Source: Symsagittifera roscoffensis
Lineage: Eukaryota > Xenacoelomorpha > Acoela > Convolutidae
DNA length: 64,000 nt
Reading direction: 5' to 3'
NCBI RefSeq assembly: GCF_963678635.1
Contig: NC_087070.1
Location: 36,955,109 to 37,019,108 of the forward strand
Shown: piece after piece, positions 51,658-62,460 of the stretch
How positions within the stretch are numbered: the first letter of the stretch is position 1
Layout of the letters: each line of letters starts with the position of its first letter
The notes under the pieces: model-generated
Seen by the model: the letters and a program-made list of their open reading frames with translations, nothing else
The model's database searches: none
Told to the model about the DNA's origin: nothing
Made by a program: the position numbers and the translations under genes

Positions 51658-52021
51658 GATCTAAAAAACAAGTTACGACTTAAAACCATCATTTCATGCC
51701 GTCCCATCCTTTACATTTTTCTCCTTTGAAACAATCATTGAAATTTTTCTTCGTTACTGATTTAAAACTTAGCACCAAGGTGGATTGTCCACCTTCAACC
51801 TTGTCGAGGTAACACGAATGAGCGCTGTCACCTTCCATACCTGGAATGTTCCAGGTCTTTCAGGACACAAACATCACATAAAACCCTAACAGTAACATAA
51901 CACATAAACATCATATATCTACATTATTACCTAAAAACATAATCCCTAGTAGCTAACCTAACTCAACCCTAATCTCTATAAAGTGAACTTAATAAAAACC
52001 ACTTATCGCCGAATGCAACTC
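51658..52021 (-). other. Element 2 spacer between pol and accessory module
   Basis: AT-rich, non-coding. It corresponds in position to 33,916-34,435 of element 1. Pyrimidine-rich words near 51,710-51,780 are seen, with no decisive regulatory signal. Confidence 0.5.
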
Positions 52022-53420
52022 CTAGCATATGCTCAGATAGTACTTTTTATGTAAGTAAACTTCGATGTCAGTTTCTGAAAATATCACGTGTACAAGGGCA
52101 TACAACTCTCTCGGATGTAGCTTTCCCCTATTAGGATCATATACTGGTAACGAGAAAGAGGTTCCTCTCTCAACCAGAAAATCCCTAAGTCGAGTCAAGG
52201 CCAATATCAAGCTCTCTAGATCTACGTGTTGCCTATCAGTGGCCTTAGTAGCCAGGAAACACAAATATTTCCCTGGTATCTGTGATGCAACAGGGGGCAG
52301 CGCTATCATCCCTCCCACACCAGGCCTCTGTTTCCATAAAAACTCGATGTTCCTATACTCTCTTTTGAAATCAGCCGCTAGTGCTGTTTTGAAGCTTACA
52401 TCCGCTTTTAGCGCTATAGCGCATGTACGTTCCGTGAGTATGAAATCGCTGTCCGTTATGACAATACTGTTTGAATAATGGCTCGGTAGGTCAAAATAAG
52501 ATTCAAAAATTTGTCCAAAAGGTGGTTTTTTAGCGTTCTCGCCCTCCGTCTCCAGTTCTCCGGTTTCTCTTGCCGATTTTAATTTTTTAATGATCAGATT
52601 TCCGGTGTGGGTGAGTCCTACCCCCACTCCCCGGACATATCGAGGTTGGATTGTGGAACGCGTAGAGGGCCATCTGGAGCGACCCAGTTGGATCTCGGTA
52701 CTGTGATGGCTGACATATTTGATGCCGTCTTTATCAACATCCTGAATCGTCAAGATTGTTTCCTTAGGATCCGTCTTCAGATCGTGGAGCCATTCGAGCA
52801 CTCGCAAGTTTGTTAATTCTTGCTCATTAGTCTGATCCACCTCTAGTTCGAATTCCACTTCTGGTTCGGAGCGATCGTCGATCCAATCTTGATCCATGTC
52901 ATTTACCAAGTCGATCTCCCTTGGCACCGCTACTTCATCCAATCCCACCAGCGACTCCATCATATCACTTAAAACTATCCTGTATATGACGAAATCTTCG
53001 CCATACGGTTTGTACTTCTTCTTGTCCCTTCCTCTCTTGCTTTGGCGTGTCTCCATGGTGAGAGGAAAGTCAGGTTGTATTCCTTTGTCAATTTTAGTCT
53101 GTTCTGGGCAGTCCCAGTCCTCCTCGGCATAAGGTAGAGTTTCGTCATCCACCTCTACTCGCTCGGTCAACTCTAGGTCCAGTGGTAGGTCGCCATCATC
53201 CACCACCTCATTTCCGTCGTTTTTGTCGCGAGTGCCTCTTTCATTCACTTCACAAGCAGGATCCACTATCAAATAGTCTCCCTCTTGCATGTCTGCTTGG
53301 ATGCACCAGTCCTCTGATGAGGCATTGTGCGGTTTGATGTTTTCGTAATGAGCTGCTCTTCCTGTGCTCAGTCGATAAAATTGACCTCCTTGGTGCACTT
53401 CTGTTGTTTGAAATGGGCCA
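52022..53420 (-). CDS. Element 2 pol C-terminal extension with macro domain
   Basis: The C-terminal 150 residues (about 52,022-52,490) form a TARG1/OARD1-like macro domain: LKADVSFKTALAADFKREY, GKYLCFLATK, FSLPVYDPNRGKLHPRELYALVHVIF and TDIEVYLHKKY. It is clearly homologous to that of element 1. Upstream is the conserved RGVGVGLTHTGNLIIKKL block and an acidic stretch of about 270 residues. The same domain in two diverged elements shows that it is a family trait. Confidence 0.7.
52626..52636 (-). repeat. Internal polypurine-like word in element 2 (before macro domain)
   Basis: Minus-strand GTCCGGGGAGT at the same relative place as 33,316-33,326 in element 1, with the same purine-rich continuation GGGGGTAGGACT. 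Confidence 0.65.
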
Positions 53421-54366
53421 CGCCATTTCTTTAATAATTTTTTGGTTCCTTTTGGTGGAACAACTTCCTGAAATACCCAGACGTAATTGCCAACTGAGCA
53501 GGCTTTTGCATCGGCAGTCCTTTTATCAAACCTCCGTTTCTGTCTAATTTGCGCCTGTTGCGTGTTCCTCCTGCATAAGTCATTGAGGTCCTGCTGTCTT
53601 CTAATGACATCCCGCACGTACGTTTGCGGTGCTGTTCTCTTCCCTTCATATTCAGGGTAGAAAAACGTCAATGGAAGCGCTTTTTCGTGACCCGTTAGCA
53701 TCATATGCGGACTTATTCCCGTGGTGGAATGCTCTGTGCTGTTGTAAGCACCCATCACTTGCGGCAAGTGTCTATCCCAGTCATCCATGTAGCGTGAGCA
53801 ATAAACTCTCAACATGGATACCAGCGTGCGATTCTGCCTCTCGACTAGGCCATTCGTTTGCGGGTGATAAGTTGTCGAGTGAGCCTGTGCTACCTGCGAC
53901 CTTTTCATTAACTCCTTCGTGAGATCACCCACGAATGCTTTGCCATTGTCCAATTGGAATGTGTTGGGGCAGCCGTGCCTCGCAATCACACATTTATCAG
54001 ATGATCGCATGTCTCTTTCGCTGATGCTGTCATGCAGGGTGCTGCCTCTGCATATTTCGTAAAATGGTCAATCATTACCAGCACCTGATTGTAGCCCGTG
54101 GCTGTCATGCATATCTTTTGGTGATCAATCTGCACTACTTCATTGAATCCCGATGATTCTATTGACTGCAGAGGGAATCTTAGTTTCCTGGAGTCTTTTG
54201 CCTGTTGACACGACAAGCATGCAGAGATCCACTTTTCACAAGCCTTTTTCAAACCAGGCCATTCGAATAGTTTCTGTATCCTGTTGTACACTTTGTCCAC
54301 TCCTTGATGGCCCATCTGATCATGTGAACGAAAGAGCAATTCAGTCTGGTACAACTGTGGTAACAC
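53421..54366 (-). CDS. Element 2 integrase
   Basis: HDQMGHQGVDKVYNRI and CLSCQQ form the zinc-binding domain. VVQIDHQKICM, QLDNGKAFVGDL and NGLVERQNRTL carry the catalytic triad. KKLLKKWRGPFQTTEVHQGGQFYR is the GPY/F module. Over the core the similarity to element 1 is close to 90%. Confidence 0.8.
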
Positions 54367-55996
54367 TATCGAATTGTACTTGTAAACAGGCTTTTCGTTT
54401 ACAGGCTACGATTCCGTCTTTATTCAGGTACAGCAGATCTTTTCTCTTCATGTAAAACTGCTTTAAAATCTTGTAGCTGTCCTCCTCCAAATCTCCTTTG
54501 TCAGGTGCTTCATTCTCGATCCATCTCTTCAGATTGCTCGTCAGTCTATCATTTCGTTGAGCCCTTAGGAGATCCGACAGCCGGTATCTGGCTTTCAGAT
54601 ACGTCTTTATCACGTTTAATTGCCCGCTCATTATCTCCGGAGCATGGGCATCGTTCATCAACTTGACACACCATATCTTCTTCAAAGGCGTCGCTTCCTG
54701 CACAGATGGTTCCAGATTGGTACGGACGACCGTACCATGTGGCAGCAATCTGATTGGGCGTTTCGAGACTGCTATCAGCTCGAGCTCATCGGCGGTATTA
54801 TCCACCACAGTGCCCTCCTCGTCGGAGGTGTATCTGTCTCTGTCCGGATCCTGATGCATTTCTCTGTCCAGCCCGCGCTGCTTCCAGTCCACCAACAAGG
54901 AATGAATCGCAATCTCCGATACATCTCTCGATGTTTCTCGACTCCCCAGACAAAACTCTGTCCATTGGTCGCTTTGAATCCGACTCCCCGGACAAGTTTC
55001 TGTCCCTAGGTGGTCTCGTCAACCTCTCCCTGGACAAATCGTCCTGTACGGGCCTGAAGGTGTCCGACTCCCCGGACATTGTTTCGTCCCCGGAAGAGCA
55101 ATCTGAGCTCGGATCGTACTCTTCTTTTGCATCCGTGAAATGTACTTTTCTCGTGAAGCTGGATTTCGATTTGACCCTGACTTCCTCAGTAACTTGGACC
55201 GGGGTCGGTTTCCCACGTTCTGTGAACGAATTCCCCAACAAGACATCCTTCGGCATTGAGGTCACCAGCTGGTTCACTAACGACCGGCAATCCCGTTCCA
55301 CATCGCGACCGCGAATGATCACTGGCCTCTTCTCCGTTTTCTCAGTGATGGTCAATCGCTGCATGGTCTCCATCCATTCACGATCATGTCTGTCGACTTC
55401 TCTATCCAGCAAGTCTCGAAGTTTCCCCATGACGTCCGGCGCCACACTCACTGTCCTATTTAGCAGAGCTATGCTGTTTATACCCAACCTGGTGAGCTCC
55501 TGCTGTACCAGATTGGATCGGACTAGCAGAGGTTTCCCACGTCGGTTTCCCACGTTCTGTGAACGAATTCCCCAACAAGAAATCCTTCGGCATTGAGGTC
55601 ACCAGCTGGTTCACTAACGACCGGCAATCCCGTTACACATCGCGACCGCGAATGATCACTGGCCTCTTCTCCGTTTTCTCAGTGATGGTCAATCGCTGCA
55701 TGGTCTCCATCCATTCACGATCATGTCTGTCGACTTCTCTATCCAGCAAGTCTCGAAGTTTCCCCATGACGTCCGGCGCCACACTCACTGTCCTATTTAG
55801 CAGAGCTATGCTGTTTATACCCAACCTGGTGAGCTCCTGCTGTACCAGATTGGATCGGACTAGCAGATCCAGCGGAACGGGTTCACCTCTGGCTAAAATT
55901 TTTATCTCCGCGGCCGTTTCCACTGGAAGTTCAGAGTGTCCTGGTATAGCATGCCCTGACTTATCCAGCCACCTAGTTTGTCTAAAAAAAGAAAAC
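54367..55996 (-). CDS. Element 2 acidic linker between RNase H and integrase
   Basis: Charged sequence with several LSGES-type repeats, then ELELIAVSKRPIRLLP and RYRLSDLLRAQRND, which correspond to ELERIAVSRKPFRELS and RYRLSDLIRAQKND of element 1. The repeats are encoded by the polypurine-like DNA word. No enzymatic motif is seen. Confidence 0.55.
54941..55077 (-). repeat. Cluster of internal polypurine-like words in element 2 linker
   Basis: On the minus strand GTCCGGGGAGT occurs exactly at 54,983-54,993 and 55,067-55,077. Near matches lie at 54,941-54,951 and about 55,024-55,034. They encode LSGES/MSGES repeats in the linker between RNase H and integrase. Confidence 0.65.
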
Positions 55997-56049
55997 CCGT
56001 CTTTCACCTCCGCTTGGTTAGCCTGCTTTTCTTCGAGTCGCTCATAGAA

Positions 56050-57963
56050 TTATGTCTTCTTACTGAGGCTATCAGCATTTTGATGCTTGTCACGGGTACG
56101 GTGCTCTATAATCATGTGGTATCCGTCCAGGCGCACGATCCAACGACCAATATAACTTTGGTCCATCGAATAGGTTTTCAGCCAGGCAAGGGCACGATTA
56201 TCCACACGCAACTTGAAGGGAGCACTCCCCAAGTAGGCCCTGTATTTTTCACCGAAAGTGATCACCGCGAACATTTCCGCTTTCGGTGCGCCATACTTCA
56301 TCTCGGTATCGCTCAAGACCTCACTTCCGTAGGCTATCGGACGGAGAACCGTTCTCCCGTTCCACTCTTGCTCCTGGTGAAGTATGCCTGATATCGCAAC
56401 CACTGATGCATCCGTGTCTAACACAAACATCCCCTTCTCTGTGAGGACTGGTGCCTCGCAAAGTTCACGTTTAATGTTTTCAAATGAAACTTGTGCCTCA
56501 TCAGTCCAAGTGAACTTTTTGCCTTTGTTTCTCATCAACTGTTGCATGGAGTATATTTTATCGGCGTATCCTTTGACGAACTTCCGATAATAGTTAGCGA
56601 ACCCCAAAAAACTCATCAGTTGTGTATCTGTCTTGGGTGCCTTCCAGGTCAAAACAGCTTCGACCGCTTCGGGATCTGGTCTCACTCCATGCTTATCCAC
56701 CAGGCGGCCTAGATACTTTATGGAGTCTCTGAGGATTTCACACTTCGAGGGTTTACACTTCAATCTCGCCTATTTCATGCAAGTAAACACCTCATCTAAC
56801 CTCTCTATGTGATCCTCTAGGGTAGGCGTTGCGATCTCGACATCATCGACGTAACACATGATGAGGTTCCCGTATTTCTTCGTCACACTCGTGAGTGCCT
56901 GGGCCATCAGTCGCTGGAATGTGGCCGTCGCGTTGCACAATCCGAACGGCATCCTCTTCCACTGGAACAATCCCAGCTCGCACGCGAAGCCCGTTTTTTC
57001 TCGATCTTGCTTTCGGAGTGGCACTTTTCAGAACGCAGAGCCCAAATCTAACGTCGTGAAGAACTTCGCGTCTCCCAGCTTGGATAGGCTCTCATCGATG
57101 CGGGGAATCGGGTATGCGTCCTTTATAGTCACTGCGTTCAGATAACCGAAATCACAACAAAACTTGAGTTGCCCCCTTTCTTTTTCGCCATGACCACGCC
57201 ACAAGCCCACGGGGACTTCGACGGCTCGATCATGTCATACTCCATTAACATCTCAATTTCCTTCCTGCACGCTTCTGGCTTGTGAGGGGTCATTATTCTC
57301 GCCCCTTCCCTATGAGGTACAGAGCCCTTTTCTATCTCAATCTCGTGTTCTACAAAATTACAGCAACCTATGTCGGCCTTATGTTTAGCACCTTAGCCTG
57401 GTTTATTAAGATCTTATTAAGAGCTTTCTTTTCATATTTCCTCTTCGGATCTTCGATCCTGATCAACTCGTCATTGAGGTCGATCGTGACATCGAAGTTG
57501 CGTACAAAGTCCCTTCCCAGGATGAATTGATTGGAATCGTCCAAATTCTCCACCACCAGGAAGCTCATCCAAAGATGTCTTCCCCAAGCTGCAGTGATAT
57601 AATAGGGGTCCGTCCTGTCACATAGGTTGCTCCTTGATTGGCAGCTGCCAGTCTGATGTTTGTCGGTATCAGATCCGACCTGTCAAAGCTCATGTCAGTC
57701 CAGGTTTTGACTGGCATGACACTGACCACTGCACCCGTGTCTAACAGTCCTTTCACTGAAAGTTGTCTGCCCTGCACATCTAGCACATGTGCTGCCAGAT
57801 CGGCTTCGCAACCTATGTGGACCGCATCCTGCTCAAGCATGGCATTTTGTCGTCCGATTCGTTGCACCTTCAGCTCTTCTTGGCCAATATATATCCGGCC
57901 TACCTGATCAGTCGCATCAGTTACGTGAGCTTTTGTGTAAATGTTGATGCCGTCCACATTCAT
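56050..57963 (-). CDS. Element 2 pol: protease, reverse transcriptase, RNase H
   Basis: Reading right to left: retropepsin with LLDTGAVVSVMP and ILGRDF, then RT with YPIPRIDESL, FTTLDLGSAF, MPFGLCNATATFQRLM and the catalytic YVDD, and RNase H with VLDTDASVVAISGILHQEQ, KAEMFAV, LRVDNRALAWL and DKHQNADSLS. It is strongly similar to element 1. The region is interrupted. Confidence 0.85.
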
Positions 57964-57993
57964 CAGAGTAGGATATGGGCCATGGACCTCTAT

Positions 57994-60900
57994 CTAATGT
58001 CCATCCACTCTCATCAGCCTTGGACCTCCTGTCGTGAGCAGTGCTCGCACTGCCCTGGAGTCCAGCTTGGGATCTTTCTCCCTCAGGTAGTCTGCATAAA
58101 TGTCCAGGTGGACTAGTGTAATCTCGGATGGTTCACTCAAGTTCTTGACCACCTGGTGTCCTGCGACTGAGATAATGGACTTTATCTTCGTCCCTACTTT
58201 CGTCATTCCGAAAGTTCTACCAGATATGACATTCAGTTTTAGTCCCTGCTCTCTGGGTTCCTGTTTGTCCTCTTCTTGCGTCGTTTTACTCAGAATGTTA
58301 AACTTTTCCCGAAGATCCGTGCTTCCAAGTTCCGACCTTACCCAATGCTCCACTTCTTTCGTGGCTAGCTCCTGTTTGACATTCTGTAACGCTGTCCTTG
58401 CCGCCAAACCATAATCTATTTTGAGTGGGCTCACCGACTCTGCCTCCAGGCTCGAGGTTACCACCTCGTCAGGCAAGGTGTTCACCTTCTTAGTCGTAAA
58501 GGTGCTCGGTGCCGTCTCTTTTCTCCGAGACTCGGCCTCGTTCATCAGACGTGCTCGACTGGCCTTGACACCCGAAAACGCCTCCTCGTGGCGTGGGGTG
58601 TTTCGCGTCCGCCACTGCATCCCAAAATTGAGTGCAGTCCGACTTGAAGTCCCTGCAAGTCCCTCCAAGTTACAGAAGAAGCACCTCGGTCCATATTTCT
58701 TGATGAGCACTCTAACGTATTCTTCTTGATCCTCGTCGATCGCATCGACGTCGTCGAGAAAGTAGCCTATTGCCTTCATGTTCTGTTTGTAGGCAGAACA
58801 CGCGGAAACATGATGGTCCATCGAACCACCATTCGCACATGACCTCCTCTTGTCCATGTCGTAGCGAGGCTTGTACCAACTGGAGCTTGCGCCAATGTTC
58901 GTCCCGCTGTAGTTGCCATAATTGCTGTAACCATTTTGCGCCCTTGGTTTTATGAGCAAATATTCACGTGACTTCATACGCAAACCATCAGGCGTGGGTA
59001 CTTGGTCAAGCGACAGGGTGAAGTGTGTGGCTAACATCGTTTTCAACTCCTCACTCTTTATTCCGTCCATGAACTTCGAAGCTATCGCCAAGTTTCGCTC
59101 GGATATTCTCTCATCGGGATTGCTTCTCCTCCTGAGCAATTCAAGGTCGTCCAAAAATTTGTCAATGGATTCGTCATCTCTTTGACGCCTCTTTTCGAAC
59201 TTCACCATAGCCTGGTGCCCTTGTACTCCAGAGCCAAAACGATTCAGCAGGATGTCGAATATCTTGCGAGCGCTGTCTCTCTCATTGGCTCTTTTTGCAA
59301 TTACACAATTTAGGGCAGTACCCTCCAGGTTGCTCGTTAGTTCGCTGCATTCCTGTTTCTTGGAGAGACTCTCCTCTTCAAAGTGCAACTTCATCAACTC
59401 TATCCAAGTATCAATGCAGCCATCTGACTCGTCTTTGTATGATTTAGGCTTCTTCAATGTCTTTCTTGACCTCTCTTCTCTCTCGGTTGACTTCGAGAGC
59501 TTGGTGATGAATGTCTCGAGGGATCTATTCAGAGGTTCAAACATCGAGGCATACATCGTTGTGTCCTGCGAGACCGTAGTCAGATCTGGCACTGACCTGA
59601 CTTGTGGCACAGTGGGCAACCTTGTCTCCGGAGTAGCATCTGCTTCCGGCGGGGCTGGAATTCTCCAGCTGGACTTCGAGAAGGCTGCTCTGGGCCGCTC
59701 CCTTTCCCTAGGTTCGTAGTTCGTTCTCGAACTTTGCTGGGCCCTGGCATAGCTGCCCGTACCATCTCCATCATTCGCATGGCGTGGGCGCTCCCTTGGG
59801 TTGGAACGCTCCTCCCAATTGCTCCCATTTAAGATCGCACCAAGCTTCCGCATCATTAAGTCAGATTTGGCATCTAACCTTTTTTCCAGGCTAGTCATCG
59901 TATGGGCGTAGGTATTATCATGATCGTTCAACAATCGCTCGATCTCTCTTGTCATCCTAGCCTCTCTTTCCTCTGACTCCTTGTTTGCCTGTGCCAGGCT
60001 CTCCGCCAGGCATTGATCGGTGTTGCGAATCAATTGAGCCTGATCAACCCTCGCCTGCGACTTCACGTGCGTTAGTTCATCTCTCAAATTCTCTCGACCC
60101 TGGTGAGCTCTCTCGTCAACTTGATCTATTCTCTTAGTCATGTCCCGTCTCAGTTCATCCAGACCAGTCATTACGCCAGCGAACATGTCACTTATATCGT
60201 CAGTTGCCCCCAATGGCGGGGTTAGCCCCAGAGAAGATGAGGTCAACTGCGGCTGCAGCCTGGTACTTGATGACGCACCGCCTTTTTGCTTGCCCATCGA
60301 CGTCATCAATCTGTCGAACGTCGAGGATACTCCCAGGGTTATCCCATCAGACATTGGCCTGGTCGGCGAAGTGGACAACGCCTTTCTGCTGATGTCGTTC
60401 CTCGGACACGGCGTGAAGTTCACATCCGGGTGTGTTATCTCCGGATGGTCATAACTGGAAGATAGACCTTCGTTTGTAGTGACGCCATGCGCTCATCGTA
60501 CAGCGACTTCCAACTCTTCTTTGCCTTCGAACCCGTTTGTTCTTCACTCGGACTTATAGTCGACATCATCGCGTTCTTGCTTTGCTTTGCCAGAGAAAAG
60601 TGTGTATTGGTCGGTTGTGAAAAATCCTTTCTCCACTTATGACTCTTAGTCTCTGATTTGGACATTCCCCTGAACAATACTTCCTCTCGTGGCTCGACCT
60701 CGGAACGCTCCAAGGCCTCCTCTGTCCTCTAGACTTCCTCCCGTCCGAAGTCCTCGTTCGGCTCAAAGTCGGGTCGAATAAGCGTTTGTTCCCCTTCGTC
60801 AAAGGGGTCCATAAGCGTCTCGCTCACCGTTCCGGCCTCACCGTTCCGGCTTCGTCCTTGACTGCCATCGAGGTTCTTCTCGCTTCTTAGTTTCACTTCG

Positions 60901-61013
60901 CTCATTGAAAGATCAGCTTGACCTTTAGTCGATTGGTTATCAGCAAAAACGTCTGGAACGCTGCTAACCGAAGATTGGCTACCCCTAGTTCTAAACTTTC
61001 GCGTACTTCCCAT
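57994..61013 (-). CDS. Element 2 gag region
   Basis: It includes an open stretch of 809 codons (57,994-60,423). The N-terminal part is charged with a coiled coil (LDELRRDMTKRIDQVDERAHQG). The capsid-like part shows YKDESDGCIDTWIELMKLHFE and RFGSGVQGHQAMVKFEKRRQRDDESIDKFLDDLE, nearly the same as element 1. Two zinc-knuckle positions follow (CANGGSMDHHVSAC and CFFCNLEG). The upstream stretch (60,435-61,013) corresponds to the acidic start of element 1 gag. Confidence 0.8.
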
Positions 61014-61494
61014 GCTCAGCCTGGGAATCTAAGTAGTCAATCCTAGCGGGTCCCTACGCTGCATTCTTTGTATTAAACGGTAATGCTCGCACAATTTAAT
61101 GGCAATGCGCACGTACCGCAAACAAGTTCAAATTAAATTGTTTAACGCTGCATACTCGATTCCGTCAGTATCAAAATGTCTCTTAGATTTCTTAATGACA
61201 ATACTAGTGACTCAGCTAAAGTTACACACAGGGACTACTCAGTATTGATATAATGCTAACTCAACCCCGTTGTATGGTATAACAGTATCGCAAAATTTTC
61301 ACAAGATATAATCAATATACAAAACACAATTGATAATCAGATAAAAATATCCTACAGGTGACAGCGACCTTTCGTCGGTATCAATTTATCTCCACACTCT
61401 TATCAAGGCACTGCTTTGTTAAAATCAAACAATCTTTGTTAAAAAACAGTGATGATTCAGAAACAGATCAATAAAACTTAGTCTTAAAGAAAAA

Positions 61495-61850
61495 GACTTC
61501 CCTCAATCGGAACGATCCAAAAGAACGAAGCCCAGGACACAGTCCTCTCAAGTGAGTGTGTATTTGCCTAGTACACCCACCGAGGTCTTCTTTTAGGTGT
61601 CCTGCGATTGCCTGAGTTGTCCTACTAAGTAGCTCAAGGCAACCTCTGATCGAAAAATTTCTAAAGTCTATGAAAAAGCTCCCCCACACTCGGAACGCTC
61701 CAAGTGCACGAGAGCAGGGAACAACTTTTCTTCTCAAGTGAGTGTGTATCTGCCTAATACACTCACCGACGTCTTCTTCTATGTGTCCCCCGATTGCCCG
61801 AGCTTTCCTATTAAATAGCTCAAGGCAACCACACAACCAAAATCACAAAC
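61495..61850. repeat. Tandem pair of about 180 bp in the element 2 leader
   Basis: Two adjacent copies share TCGGAACG-TCCAA, CTCAAGTGAGTGTGTAT, TGCCTA-TACAC-CACCGA and TAGCTCAAGGCAACC in the same order, with roughly 80% identity by eye. Confidence 0.75.
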
Positions 61851-62039
61851 AAAAACAAAATAACAAAAAAAAATTTTTGGTTCGGGTACTTCTGATACAC
61901 CCGATCTAGAATCCAAATTTTATCACAAATTTCCGGGTCAAATGTGCTCCTATGATCCTAATATGCACGCCCGTTGTTAGTTGACCTTTTATTCCAACTT
62001 TAAATGGATATTTTTTGTTTCTCAAATTTCACCAGAAGG

Positions 62040-62460
62040 TTTCCCTAAATTTCCACTAAGGAGGGTTGCTAAGAGGTTTAAGTCACTCCGGAGGGTTACT
62101 TCGGAGGATTGTTAAGACACTTAGCCTACTCCGGAGGGTTACTTCGGAGGGTACTTTAGTCCCCCAAGAGACTTCGGAGGGTCCCCCTTAACTCACTAAG
62201 GAGGGTCAATAAGAGACTTAATATGCTCCGGAGGGTTACTTCGGAGGGTTCTTCCAAAATTTTCAAATTTTCGAATCTCACTCAGAAGGACCTTCAACTA
62301 GCTTAAGAAAGCGTCAAAACAAGCTAAATTCTCTATGGGGGGTTGTTTTAACTTCTTCGGAGGGTCTCGTGGAAAATTTCCACTAAGGAGAGTTGCTAAG
62401 GGGCTTAAGTCACTCCGGAGGGTTACTTCGGAGGGTTCCCCAAAAATCAGGAAAAAGGGT
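62040..62460. repeat. GGAGGGTTACTTCGGAGGGT minisatellite cluster
   Basis: At least five irregularly spaced copies of CTCCGGAGGGTTACTTCGGA and related words such as CACTAAGGAGGGTTGCTAAG. The unit contains CTCCGGAG, a palindrome. It sits in the element 2 leader, where element 1 has its unrelated 15-bp array. Confidence 0.75.

Noticed and set aside
61468-61836. Minus-strand frame of 122 codons with an internal duplicate
   Set aside because: It is explained by the 180-bp tandem pair. No counterpart in element 1.
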